Shown here piece by piece: positions 30,581 to 38,650 of a DNA stretch of 41,371 nucleotides (positions within the stretch are counted from its first letter, which is position 1; every line of letters starts with the position of its first letter). Source of the stretch: Bacteroidales bacterium (GTDB taxonomy: Bacteria; Bacteroidota; Bacteroidia; Bacteroidales; UBA932); contig JAEETO010000009.1 in NCBI GenBank assembly GCA_016290385.1, positions 1-41,371 of the forward strand, read 5' to 3'. The notes under the pieces were generated by a model, which ran no database searches, was not told where the DNA came from, and worked only from the letters and a program-made list of their open reading frames with translations. The translations under genes and the position numbers were made by a program.

Positions 30581-32410
30581 ATGAAAATACGGGTCATCCT
30601 GCTGCTGATGGCTCTGCTGTCCGCCGCCTGTACGCCGGATGCGGTGATTGATTTGCACTCGGGCGCTACGCTTCATTTCGACGAATCCTACGGCAGCCAG
30701 CAGGTGTCCTTCTTCTCGTCCCGCGAGTGGACGGCTTCTTCGGAAGCGTCGTGGATCACGCTGTCTCCGGACAGCGGGCCTGCGGGAGAAGCGATGGTCA
30801 GCGTTACGGTGACGTGGAACGAACCCTCGTTCGGGCCGCGGAGCGGGGGCGTCGTGCTCCGGTGCGGCGAGGCGGAGAAGCGCATCCAGATAGAACAGGC
30901 GCAGAAAGATGCCATAGAGCTCGCGTCGCCGTGGATGGAGACCGTCAGGCCGCAGGGCGATACGCTGAAAGTGGAAATCGCGCACAACATCCCGATCGAT
31001 GCCGTGGAGGTCGATCCGTCGGCCGCCTCGTGGATACGGCCCTTGTCGACGAAAGCGATGGAGCATACGCAGATATCCTTCGTGATCGACTGCAACGAGG
31101 GCTTTGCCGGACGGGAGGGAAAGGTCTATGTCTCAGGCGGCGGGCAGAGGATCGAAGTGACGGTCACCCAGCCGGTGTACGCCCTTTCGTTTTCCGGCCA
31201 GGGCAAGGGTTTCCTGAACTATCTCCTGCGGCATTTCGACAGCAACAAAGACGGGAACATCTCGCTGGGCGAGGCATTGGCGGTGACGGAGCTGCTGGAC
31301 ATTGACGATGCTTATGGCGTCAAGCTGGAGAATATCGAGCTGTTCCGCAATGTGACGGCCATCAGCTGCGGCGCATCGTGCTATGCACGGGGGCGTCTCG
31401 ACCTGAGCGCGTTGCATCAGCTCCGGTCCTTCATCGGCATGGCCGATGAGATCGACGTGAGCGGCTGCCCGGAGCTGGAAGTGCTCATCACGACAGAGGT
31501 CTCGCAACTCGACCTGAGCCACAATCCGAAGTTGCGCGAGCTGGATGTCGGTTTCAGCGACAGCCTCCGTCTGGATGTGCGCCATAATCCCTTGCTGGAG
31601 AGGATCGACTGGTATACCCTGGCCAACGAAGAAGTGGACCTGAGCGGTTTGTCCAGGCTGCTCCATGTGGATGGCCACGAATCCCAGATCAAGCGATTGC
31701 TGCTGCACGACTGCCCTTCGCTGGAGTGGCTGCACTGTGCGGGCGGACGGTCCCTTGAAGTGCTGGATGTCCGTGGCTGCACGAGCCTCCGGGAGATCGA
31801 CGTCCATGAAAACAACCTGGCCTCGCTGGATCTCAGCGAGACCCCGCACCTGCAACGGCTCAACCTTTTCTTCAACAAAGTCGCCGCTCTCGACCTGAGC
31901 GCCTGTCCGGAACTGGACTGGCTTTATTGCGCGGGCAACCGGATGGAAACACTCGACGTGCAGGGCTGCCGGTCGCTTCGCTGGGTGGAGTGTACGTCGA
32001 ACAGCTTCACCTCGCTGGACTTCAGCGGCTGTCCCGCACTCGATTCGCTGGACTGCTCCGACTGCAAGCCGCTCCGCTCGCTCAACGTAAAAGGATGTTC
32101 CGGCCTCCGCTACCTGCACTGCAGTGACGGCCCGCGCCACCTCGACCTGTCGGGCAACCCCGCCCTGGAAGAGTTCTGGTGCCAGTTGTCCCTCGAAGCG
32201 ATCGACTTGAGCCACAATCCCGTCCTCCGCGAGGTCAATGTCAGCGGCAGCGAGACGCTCGCCGTCCTCCACCTGACCCAAAACTCGCTGCTGGAAAGCG
32301 TCTGGGCTTTGTATTGTCCCAACCTGGAAGCCGTCTACCTCTCGAACGCTGCCTTCTTCTCCGTTGACCCCGCCACCAAAGTCTACGTCAACGGCGAACG
32401 CGTCTTCTGA
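30581..32410 (+). CDS. Lipoprotein with BACON domains, an EF-hand-like loop and leucine-rich repeats
   Basis: 609 residues. Signal MKIRVILLLMALLSAAC gives Cys17. About residues 28-107 form a BACON domain (VSFFSSREWTASSEASWITL, then VVLRCGEAEKRIQIEQ), and a second BACON-like stretch follows to about 200. Near residue 219, FDSNKDGNISLGEAL is a calcium-binding EF-hand/dockerin-type loop (D-x-N-x-D-G-x-I). From about 275 to the end run ~21-residue leucine-rich repeats (LDLSxxPxLxxLxCxxN; e.g. LDLSACPELDWLYCAGN). BACON domains in Bacteroidota often accompany glycan or mucin binding, and LRRs bind proteins; a surface-binding role is inferred. Confidence 0.88.
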   Translation: MKIRVILLLMALLSAACTPDAVIDLHSGATLHFDESYGSQQVSFFSSREWTASSEASWITLSPDSGPAGEAMVSVTVTWNEPSFGPRSGGVVLRCGEAEKRIQIEQAQKDAIELASPWMETVRPQGDTLKVEIAHNIPIDAVEVDPSAASWIRPLSTKAMEHTQISFVIDCNEGFAGREGKVYVSGGGQRIEVTVTQPVYALSFSGQGKGFLNYLLRHFDSNKDGNISLGEALAVTELLDIDDAYGVKLENIELFRNVTAISCGASCYARGRLDLSALHQLRSFIGMADEIDVSGCPELEVLITTEVSQLDLSHNPKLRELDVGFSDSLRLDVRHNPLLERIDWYTLANEEVDLSGLSRLLHVDGHESQIKRLLLHDCPSLEWLHCAGGRSLEVLDVRGCTSLREIDVHENNLASLDLSETPHLQRLNLFFNKVAALDLSACPELDWLYCAGNRMETLDVQGCRSLRWVECTSNSFTSLDFSGCPALDSLDCSDCKPLRSLNVKGCSGLRYLHCSDGPRHLDLSGNPALEEFWCQLSLEAIDLSHNPVLREVNVSGSETLAVLHLTQNSLLESVWALYCPNLEAVYLSNAAFFSVDPATKVYVNGERVF

Positions 32411-32439
32411 CTGTGGCAATGTAAATCTACAATAACTTT

Positions 32440-33099
32440 ATGAAAAAGAACCTTTTATTTTATCTGGCTGTACTGACCGTATGGGTCATGATGCCGCTTT
32501 CCGGGTGCGGGAAGCAGGAAGGAGGGAAGCCGTCGGGGGGCGGCGTCGACAACGAGACGATCCGGACAATCATGCAGCGCAAGAGCGTGCGGGCCTTCAC
32601 GGACGAGCCGATACCGGCAGCGTACATGGAGGCGATGCTCAAGGCGTCGATGGCTGCGCCGACCGGCTCGAACATCCAGCCCTGGTATTTTGTCGTGCTG
32701 ACCGACAAGTCGAAGTACGAACATGTCTTCGAGAACAATTTCAACATGCGCATCTTCAACTCTGCGGCGGCCGTAGTGGTGTTCTGTGCAGATACGACGG
32801 TGACGCGTCCACCGCGTGACAATCCGGATGGCGCGCCGGTCACCCGTCCGAACGGGACGTGGCGGGACGACCTGGGGGCCTGCACCGAAAATTTCCTGCT
32901 GGCAGCCGAATCGCTCGGCCTCGGCGCCGTCTGGACGGCAGCCTATCCGTATAGCGAACGATATGCCTCGATGAAGCGCGAACTAGGTCTTCCTGATCCG
33001 GTTCTTCCTTACTGTGCCGTCGCTGTCGGCTGGCCTGCCAACGACGAACAGCCGAAGGACAAGTGGAAGCCCGACCGCATCCACTACGAGCGTTGGTAA
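32440..33099 (+). CDS. Lipoprotein nitroreductase-family protein
   Basis: 219 residues. The nitroreductase fold is clear: MQRKSVRAFTDEPIP (FMN-binding start), MLKASMAAPTGSNIQPWYFV, and ENFLLAAESLGLGAVWTAAY. Such enzymes use FMN and NAD(P)H to reduce nitro groups, quinones or flavins. It carries a lipoprotein signal with lipobox MPLSGC (Cys23) and a short GK-rich linker, which would put a flavin enzyme in the envelope, away from cytoplasmic NAD(P)H; the electron donor is then unclear. Alone on its strand; a REP-like unit lies just beyond its stop. Confidence 0.88.
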   Translation: MKKNLLFYLAVLTVWVMMPLSGCGKQEGGKPSGGGVDNETIRTIMQRKSVRAFTDEPIPAAYMEAMLKASMAAPTGSNIQPWYFVVLTDKSKYEHVFENNFNMRIFNSAAAVVVFCADTTVTRPPRDNPDGAPVTRPNGTWRDDLGACTENFLLAAESLGLGAVWTAAYPYSERYASMKRELGLPDPVLPYCAVAVGWPANDEQPKDKWKPDRIHYERW

Positions 33100-33105
33100 G
33101 CGGTT

Positions 33106-33140
33106 GTGGGAGCGAAATGGCGGGGTTTTGCGCCCGGCGC
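33106..33140. repeat. Single REP-like unit
   Basis: This ~34 bp sequence (starts GTGGGAGCGAAATGGCGGGG, ends TTTTGCGCCCGGCGC) aligns along its length with each half of the REPIN at 26261-26345. Its ends GGGAGC and GCGCCC can pair with one mismatch. It sits between the convergent nitroreductase and DUF3109 genes. Confidence 0.7.
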
Positions 33141-33147
33141 ATCGTGT

Positions 33148-33744
33148 TTAGAGCGTGTCGGGGGACAGCTGGCGGGCGACGGCGGAGAGTTCAGCGTAGA
33201 AATCGGCGCCGTAGGCGTCGATGAGGGGTTCGCGGAGGAATTGCCAGACGGGGACTTTCTCTCTTTTGCCTTTCTCGAAGGCGCACTTGCAGATATCCCA
33301 ATGGTGGAGGTTGAGGGCGGTCAGGCCGTTGCGGAGTACGGAGGCCCGGATGGGGTAGAGGCGGCAGGAGATGGGTTTGACCCAGGGGCAGCGGCCCGCG
33401 CAGTGGGCCCGCTCGATGGCGCAGAAACAGCCAGCATCCTCGAAGCAGGTGTAGGCGCATTCTTCGCCGCCATGTAACAAGGGAGTAACCAGGTCGCCGT
33501 CGCGGTCCACCTCGAAAAAGCCCGTTTCCGCAATTTTCTCGTGGCCCGCGGAACTCATCCAGCCCTCGTACTGCGGATAGTGGCGTTCAAGCAGTTCCGT
33601 CTCGTTTTTCTGCAAGGGAGCCCCGCTGTCGCCGATGATGCAGCAGGCCCCGCGACAGGTCGCATAATCGCAGCAAAAGTACTCCGTAAGCACTTCTGAC
33701 GAGACCAGGATATCGCCGATCTGGAGGATGGAAGGCACGTTCAT
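33148..33744 (-). CDS. DUF3109-family cysteine-rich protein
   Basis: 198 residues from ATG 33744; upstream in-frame codons lie in the promoter region. The DUF3109 signature is present: ILQIGDILVSSEVLTEYFCC, TCRGACCIIGDSGAP, then AYTCFEDAGCFCAIERAHCA and GRCPWVKPISCRLYPIR. The many conserved cysteines suggest an iron-sulfur or zinc site, as in the related YkgJ-type proteins. Cellular role unknown. Monocistronic, with its promoter divergent from the TPR gene. Confidence 0.88.
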   Translation of the reverse strand: MNVPSILQIGDILVSSEVLTEYFCCDYATCRGACCIIGDSGAPLQKNETELLERHYPQYEGWMSSAGHEKIAETGFFEVDRDGDLVTPLLHGGEECAYTCFEDAGCFCAIERAHCAGRCPWVKPISCRLYPIRASVLRNGLTALNLHHWDICKCAFEKGKREKVPVWQFLREPLIDAYGADFYAELSAVARQLSPDTL

Positions 33745-33754
33745 GATAAAAAGT

Positions 33755-33786
33755 TTTGCAAATTTACGCAATAGTTGATAATTTTG
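33755..33786 (+). promoter_or_regulatory. Promoter for the TPR-U32 operon
   Basis: TTTG (33755-33758), 20 bp, TAATTTTG (33779-33786): a near-consensus Bacteroidota promoter, giving a leader of roughly 60 bases before ATG 33852. Confidence 0.6.
33759..33766 (-). promoter_or_regulatory. Candidate -7 element for the DUF3109 gene (TAAATTTG)
   Basis: Minus-strand TAAATTTG 14 bp before ATG 33744, inside the spacer of the divergent TPR promoter, so the two promoters overlap. Confidence 0.5.
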
Positions 33787-33851
33787 GCAGCCTTTATGCA
33801 TAGGCTACAACTCGACGTAAAAACGATAACAACTAACAAAACCCATAAACG

Positions 33852-34787
33852 ATGAAAAAGATTTTCGTTACCCTCTTGGTCGCCCTCTGTACGTTGGGCA
33901 TCGCTGCAGCTCAGGATTTGGAGAAAGCTACAGAAATTTACAACAATGCTGCTGCCGCTATCGACAACAATAAGGCTGAGGCCATCTCGCTGTTCGAGCA
34001 GGCCCTGGAAATGGCAGGACAGCTTGGAGATGAAGGTGCCGAAATCGCCGGACAGTGCAAAGGCATCCTCCCGAAACTCTATATTTCCCTCGGCAAGGAA
34101 TTCGTGAATGAAAAGAACATGGACGGAGCCGTCGAGCAGTTCAAGAAAGCCATTGAAAAAGGTGAAGCTTTCGGCGACGCCGAGGTGGTGGAGGAAGCCA
34201 AAGGCTTGATCCCTCAAATCCTGATGGCCGATGCCAACCAGGCGCTCAACGCCAAGGACTATGACGCCGCCATCGCCGGCTACCAGAAAGTGATCGACGC
34301 CGATCCGACCAACGGCCAGGCTCACCTGCGCAAGGGCCAGGCCCTCGCCGCCCAGGGCAAGGCCGACGATGCCATCAAGGCCTTCGAGCTCGCTTCCGAG
34401 AACGGCCAGGAAGAAGCCGCTGCCAAGCAGCTTTCCAACCTCTATGTGAAGAAAGCCGTGGCTTGCCAGAAAGCCAAAGACATGAAGGGCGCCCTCGAGA
34501 ACGCACAGAAATCGACGGAGTATGTCGACAACGCCAACGCTGAGAAAATCATCGGTATCAGCGCCCTCTCGCTCAAGCAGAACAAAGTGGCCGCCGAAGG
34601 TTTCAAGGCTTACCTCTCGATGAGCCCCAATGCTGCCGACAAGGCCCAGATCATGTATCAGCTCGGTACCGCCCTCGTGGGTACCGGCGAAAATGCAGAG
34701 GCTTGCGGCTACTTCAAGCAGATCGCACAGGATCCCAAGTGGGGTGAGGCTGCACGCTATCAGATCACGACCCTCAAGTGCAACTAA
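33852..34787 (+). CDS. Exported tetratricopeptide-repeat protein
   Basis: 311 residues. Signal peptide MKKIFVTLLVALCTLGIAAA-QD, so periplasmic. The mature protein is a run of TPR-like helix pairs, e.g. EIYNNAAAAIDNNKAEAISL, LGKEFVNEKNMDGAVEQFKK, ANQALNAKDYDAAIAGYQKV and GKADDAIKAFELASENG. TPRs are protein-protein scaffolds; the partner is unknown. The stop overlaps the GTG start of the U32 gene by 10 bp, so the two are translationally coupled, although their cell locations should differ. Confidence 0.9.
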   Translation: MKKIFVTLLVALCTLGIAAAQDLEKATEIYNNAAAAIDNNKAEAISLFEQALEMAGQLGDEGAEIAGQCKGILPKLYISLGKEFVNEKNMDGAVEQFKKAIEKGEAFGDAEVVEEAKGLIPQILMADANQALNAKDYDAAIAGYQKVIDADPTNGQAHLRKGQALAAQGKADDAIKAFELASENGQEEAAAKQLSNLYVKKAVACQKAKDMKGALENAQKSTEYVDNANAEKIIGISALSLKQNKVAAEGFKAYLSMSPNAADKAQIMYQLGTALVGTGENAEACGYFKQIAQDPKWGEAARYQITTLKCN

Positions 34788-36562
34788 ATCTTGAACTTCT
34801 CGCACCCGCGAGGAACGCGGATATCGGCATCGCAGCCATCGACTGTGGTGCCGATGCCGTTTATATTGCAGGCCCCGCGTTCGGCGCCCGTGCGGCGGCG
34901 GGCAACCCGGTCGATGAAATCGCCCGGCTCTGCCGCCACGCGCACCTTTATGGTGCCAAGGTCCACGCCACGGTCAATACGCTGCTCGAAGATCCGGAAC
35001 TCGTGCGGGCCCGGCAGCTGATGCAGGAACTGTACGAGGCGGGTGTCGACGTATTCATCATCCAGGACTTGCGGCTGCTCGAAGGACCGCTGCCGCCCGT
35101 TGAACTGCACGCCTCCACGCAGACGGCCATCCGCACGCCGGAACGGGCCCGCGAGCTGGAAGCGCTGGGCTTTTCGCGTCTGGTGCTGGAGCGACAGCTG
35201 ACGCTTCAGCAGATCCGTGCCATCCGCGCGGCCGTGTCGTGCGAGCTGGAGTTCTTTATTCATGGCGCCATCTGTGTCGGATACAGCGGGGAATGCTATC
35301 TGAGCCAGCAGCTGACCGGCCGCAGCGCCAACCGCGGCGTCTGCGCGCAGGCCTGCCGTTCGCGCTACGACCTGGTCGATGCCGACGGACGGGTGCTGGT
35401 CCGCAACCAGCCTTTGCTCTCGCCCCGCGACCTGCGGCTCGACGCCTTCCTGCCTGAACTGGTGGAGGCCGGAATCACTTCTTTCAAGATCGAGGGCCGG
35501 CTGAAGAATGCGTCCTATGTCAAGAATATCGTGCGGCACTACCGTGGGGTGCTCGATACGTTTATCGCCGGGCATCCGGATTATGCGGCGGCGTCGGCCG
35601 GGCGGCTGGAGGGCGGTTTCACGCCCGATCCCGACCGGACGTTCAACCGGGGATGGACGCCGGCTTTCATTGATGTCGGCCCGGACGGGCGGCCGCGAAG
35701 GAAGATGCGCAGCGAAGATGCGGCCAAGGCGATGGGGGAGTTGGTCGGAGAGATTGTTTCGGTGCGCGGCCGTGTCGTGGAGATTTCGGGCGACAAGCCG
35801 CTGGCCAATGGTGACGGGCTGTCGTTCGTGGAACGGGGCGGTGATATGGGCCGGGACGGGGAAGTGCTGGGCGCCCGGGCGGAGCGGGTTGATGGCCGTC
35901 GTGTGACTTTGCGCGATGCCGCCGGACTCGTTCCGGGGATGCGCGTCTACCGCAATCTGGATGTCCGCTTCGAGCGGGAGTTGGAGAAGAATATGCCCCG
36001 GCGGGTGCTGGATGTGGCACTAGACTGGCGCTCGTACGACGGCGAGACTGTCGTGATGGCGTCTTCACAAGGTATTTCCGTCGAACATCGCTTTGCCGAT
36101 GAAGCGCCACTGGCTGAAAAGCCGGAGATGGCCCTTGAGGGCCTTCGCCGGCAGATGAACAAACACACGGGCCCGTTCGCGTTTGCACTGCGTTCGCTGG
36201 AGGCCGATCCCGTGCGCTTTTATCCTGCGGCCTTTCTGAATGGCATCCGCCGCGACCTGGCGGAAGCCCTACAGGAGCGGCTGGAGGCGCGGCCGCGCCC
36301 TGCACCGGGGCATACGCCCCGCCCCGGCGCAGCCGCCCTCAACCGCTCGACGCTCGGCATCCCCGCCGAACTCCTCCGCAGCCGCTACTGCATCCGCTGG
36401 GAACTTGGTTCTTGTCCGAGATGCCGGGTCAAGCCCGGCATGACGAACAACGTCACCCCGGGCTCCGACCCGGGGTCTCAGCCCCTGTTCCTGGTCAACC
36501 AGAAAAACCGCCTCCGCCTTCACTTCGACTGCGCCCGCTGCGAGATGGTGATCCTCCCCTGA
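34778..36562 (+). CDS. U32-family protein, RlhA-like RNA hydroxylase type
   Basis: 594 residues from GTG 34778. The start LELLAPARNADIGIAAIDCG, the block CELEFFIHGAICVGYSGECY and RSANRGVCAQACRSRYDL carry four cysteines (166, 173, 189, 193) that bind an iron-sulfur cluster in U32 proteins. ITSFKIEGRLKNASYV follows, and a second domain resembles DUF3656. U32 proteins were named peptidases, but members such as RlhA and TrhP hydroxylate RNA; the two-domain build fits RlhA, which modifies 23S rRNA C2501. Near the end, residues ~546-568 (CRVKPGMTNNVTPGSDPGS) are encoded by two back-to-back palindromes inserted between SCPR and QPLFLVNQ, an odd in-frame insertion. Confidence 0.85.
   Translation: MQLNLELLAPARNADIGIAAIDCGADAVYIAGPAFGARAAAGNPVDEIARLCRHAHLYGAKVHATVNTLLEDPELVRARQLMQELYEAGVDVFIIQDLRLLEGPLPPVELHASTQTAIRTPERARELEALGFSRLVLERQLTLQQIRAIRAAVSCELEFFIHGAICVGYSGECYLSQQLTGRSANRGVCAQACRSRYDLVDADGRVLVRNQPLLSPRDLRLDAFLPELVEAGITSFKIEGRLKNASYVKNIVRHYRGVLDTFIAGHPDYAAASAGRLEGGFTPDPDRTFNRGWTPAFIDVGPDGRPRRKMRSEDAAKAMGELVGEIVSVRGRVVEISGDKPLANGDGLSFVERGGDMGRDGEVLGARAERVDGRRVTLRDAAGLVPGMRVYRNLDVRFERELEKNMPRRVLDVALDWRSYDGETVVMASSQGISVEHRFADEAPLAEKPEMALEGLRRQMNKHTGPFAFALRSLEADPVRFYPAAFLNGIRRDLAEALQERLEARPRPAPGHTPRPGAAALNRSTLGIPAELLRSRYCIRWELGSCPRCRVKPGMTNNVTPGSDPGSQPLFLVNQKNRLRLHFDCARCEMVILP
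36421..36476. repeat. Double palindrome inside the U32 coding sequence
   Basis: Hairpin 1: ATGCCGGG (36421-36428), loop TCAAG, CCCGGCAT (36434-36441). Hairpin 2: ACCCCGGG (36455-36462), loop CTCCGA, CCCGGGGT (36469-36476). Both are perfect 8 bp stems. The reading frame stays open through both. The sequence type (CCGGGTCAAGCCCGGCATGA) recalls dispersed palindromic repeats known in other bacteria, and resembles protein-tolerated palindromic elements such as those of Rickettsia. Confidence 0.75.
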
Positions 36563-36659
36563 CGCCGTAATGCTCCTGCCCCGCGGAAGCGATTACACAG
36601 AGATTATACGCAGGAAATTTCAGGATTTTTCGTAAATTTACAACTTTAGCGAAAAAACG

Positions 36660-38078
36660 ATGTCCGACATCTTCTCTGCAGACGGCTGGTTGAACCGCAT
36701 CGTGACGACCTCCAACGACTTCCTCTGGACGTACATCCTGGTTGCCGTGCTCGTCGGTTGCGCCTTGTTCTTCACCCTGCGTACGCATGGCGTGCAGTTC
36801 CGTATGGTCGGAGAAATGTTCCGTCTGCTCGGCGATTCCACCGGCAAGCACGACGGCGCCAGGCACATCTCCTCCTTCCAGGCCTTTGCCGTGTCCGTGG
36901 CCACCCGTGTGGGGACGGGCAACCTGGCGGGTGTGGCGACAGCCATCGCCGTCGGCGGGCCGGGAGCCGTGTTCTGGATGTGGGTCATCGCCCTGCTGGG
37001 CTCGGCTTCGGCTTTCGTGGAATCCACCCTGGCACAGCTTTTCAAGAAGCGGCACAAGCACTCTTTCATCGGCGGTCCGGCCTATTATATCCTCCAGGGC
37101 CTGAAACAGCCCTGGCTCGCGGCGCTCTTCGCTATCCTGATCTCCCTTACCTTCGGCCTGTCGTACAACTCCATCCAAAGCAATACGATCTGCAGCGCAC
37201 TTAACGTGGCCTTCGGCTTCAATCCAGTCGTGGTCGGTGTCGTGCTGACCCTCTTTTCGCTGATTGTGATTTTCGGCGGCATCCACCGCATCGCCAGAGT
37301 CAGCAGCATCCTCGTGCCCTTCATGGCCATCGGCTACCTGATCCTGGCGCTTTTTGTCATCTTCCGGCACGTTGACCTGATTCCACAGGTTTTTACCCTC
37401 ATCTTCAAAGACGCTTTCGGTATCACGCAGATCGCTGGCGGCGGCATCGCCGCCACGCTGATGAACGGCATCAAGCGCGGCCTCTTCTCGAACGAGGCCG
37501 GCGAAGGCTCCGCGCCGAATGTCGCCGCCACGGCCAGCACCAGCCACCCCGTGAAGCAGGGGCTCATCCAGGCGCTCGGCGTCTTCACCGACACGCTGGT
37601 AGTGTGCAGTTGCACGGCGTTCATCATCCTGTTCAGCTCCGTAAGCACGCAAGGTGGCGAAGTGACCGGTATTGCCCTTACCCAGGCGGCGCTGGAAGCG
37701 GAGGTGGGGCGTTTCGGCACGATCTTCGTCGCGGCGGCCATCCTGCTGTTCGCTTATTCGAGCATCATCGGCAACTATTACTATGGTGCGGCCAACATCC
37801 GTTTCCTGACGAAAAAGAAATGGGTGATGACGGTGTACCGGATCTTCTCCGGCGGCGTGATGGTCATGTTCGGTGCGATGGCCAGCCTCGACCTGGTCTG
37901 GAGCCTGGGCGACCTGTTCATGGCGCTGCTGACGGCCTGCAACCTCTATGCGATCGTCCGGCTGAGCAAATATGCCTTCCGGCTGCTCGATGACTACCGT
38001 GCCCAGAAGAAAGCGGGCAGGAATCCTGTCTTCCACCGGGATACGATGCCCGAACTGGACCTTGAATGTTGGGAATAA
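36660..38078 (+). CDS. Alanine/glycine:cation symporter (AGCS family)
   Basis: 472 residues, about eleven membrane spans. The family signature is clear: RTHGVQFRMVGEMFRLL, SSFQAFAVSVATRVGTGNLA, GVATAIAVGGPGAVFWMWV, and GIKRGLFSNEAGEGSAPNVA. AGCS proteins import alanine or glycine with Na+ (or H+). Length and motifs are complete. It has a probable promoter in the AT-rich gap 36600-36659, and 20 bases later a small secreted protein gene begins on the same strand. Confidence 0.95.
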   Translation: MSDIFSADGWLNRIVTTSNDFLWTYILVAVLVGCALFFTLRTHGVQFRMVGEMFRLLGDSTGKHDGARHISSFQAFAVSVATRVGTGNLAGVATAIAVGGPGAVFWMWVIALLGSASAFVESTLAQLFKKRHKHSFIGGPAYYILQGLKQPWLAALFAILISLTFGLSYNSIQSNTICSALNVAFGFNPVVVGVVLTLFSLIVIFGGIHRIARVSSILVPFMAIGYLILALFVIFRHVDLIPQVFTLIFKDAFGITQIAGGGIAATLMNGIKRGLFSNEAGEGSAPNVAATASTSHPVKQGLIQALGVFTDTLVVCSCTAFIILFSSVSTQGGEVTGIALTQAALEAEVGRFGTIFVAAAILLFAYSSIIGNYYYGAANIRFLTKKKWVMTVYRIFSGGVMVMFGAMASLDLVWSLGDLFMALLTACNLYAIVRLSKYAFRLLDDYRAQKKAGRNPVFHRDTMPELDLECWE

Positions 38079-38098
38079 TGAATATAAACTACCATACG

Positions 38099-38635
38099 AT
38101 GAAAAAACTGCTCATGCTGTCATTGCTGGCTGCCTTCCTGCCGCTCACTGCCTTTGGACAAGGTCTTCCCAAGACAGTCAAGGAGGTCCGGGAACGCTAT
38201 GCGCAAGCCCATCAGGAGATTGCCGATATGGACCTGGAGGAGCACATGGTCTGCCGGCTGATTTCCACTTCGCAACGCAACATGCCGGCCATCGGCATCC
38301 AGAAAGAGACCCTGACGGCCTATTTCAACAATCAGGACCGGGATGAAGACTGGTATCCGATTTTCCGGCTTTTCTTCCTCACGCGCAAATACAATGTCTC
38401 GGCACGGAACTTCTATGAAGAGTATCTGTTCGATGCCCAGACCGGCCGCTTGATTTTCGTCTTCCTCCAGGGCGACAACTATTTCAGCGAAAGCAAGGAC
38501 GAGACCCGCTACTACTTCGGAGAAGAAGGGCTGATCTCTGAAAATATTAAGGGAGAACGCATTGCCGAAGCCGACAGCATCCTCCGCTCTGCCGAAGCCC
38601 TCCGTACCGCCGCCATCACCCTGATGGCCCAATAA
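38099..38635 (+). CDS. Small exported protein of unknown function
   Basis: 178 residues from ATG 38099, chosen because MKKLLMLSLLAAFLPLTAFG is a good signal peptide (cleavage near FG-QG). The mature part is mixed alpha/beta with many aromatic and acidic residues (VREVR-type helix KEVRERYAQAHQEIADMD, then IFRLFFLTRKYNVSARNFYE, GRLIFVFLQGDNYFSESKDE). No known motif recognised. It stands between the symporter and the large surface lipoprotein on the same strand, 15 bases before the latter. Confidence 0.75.
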   Translation: MKKLLMLSLLAAFLPLTAFGQGLPKTVKEVRERYAQAHQEIADMDLEEHMVCRLISTSQRNMPAIGIQKETLTAYFNNQDRDEDWYPIFRLFFLTRKYNVSARNFYEEYLFDAQTGRLIFVFLQGDNYFSESKDETRYYFGEEGLISENIKGERIAEADSILRSAEALRTAAITLMAQ

Positions 38636-38650
38636 TCCCATTCAAGAACG

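Noticed and set aside
30572-33099. A polysaccharide utilisation locus around the BACON/LRR lipoprotein
   Set aside because: No SusC/SusD pair or glycoside hydrolase is nearby.
36495-38036. 513-codon antisense frame opposite the symporter
   Set aside because: Mirror of a clear AGCS transporter with all motifs on the plus strand.
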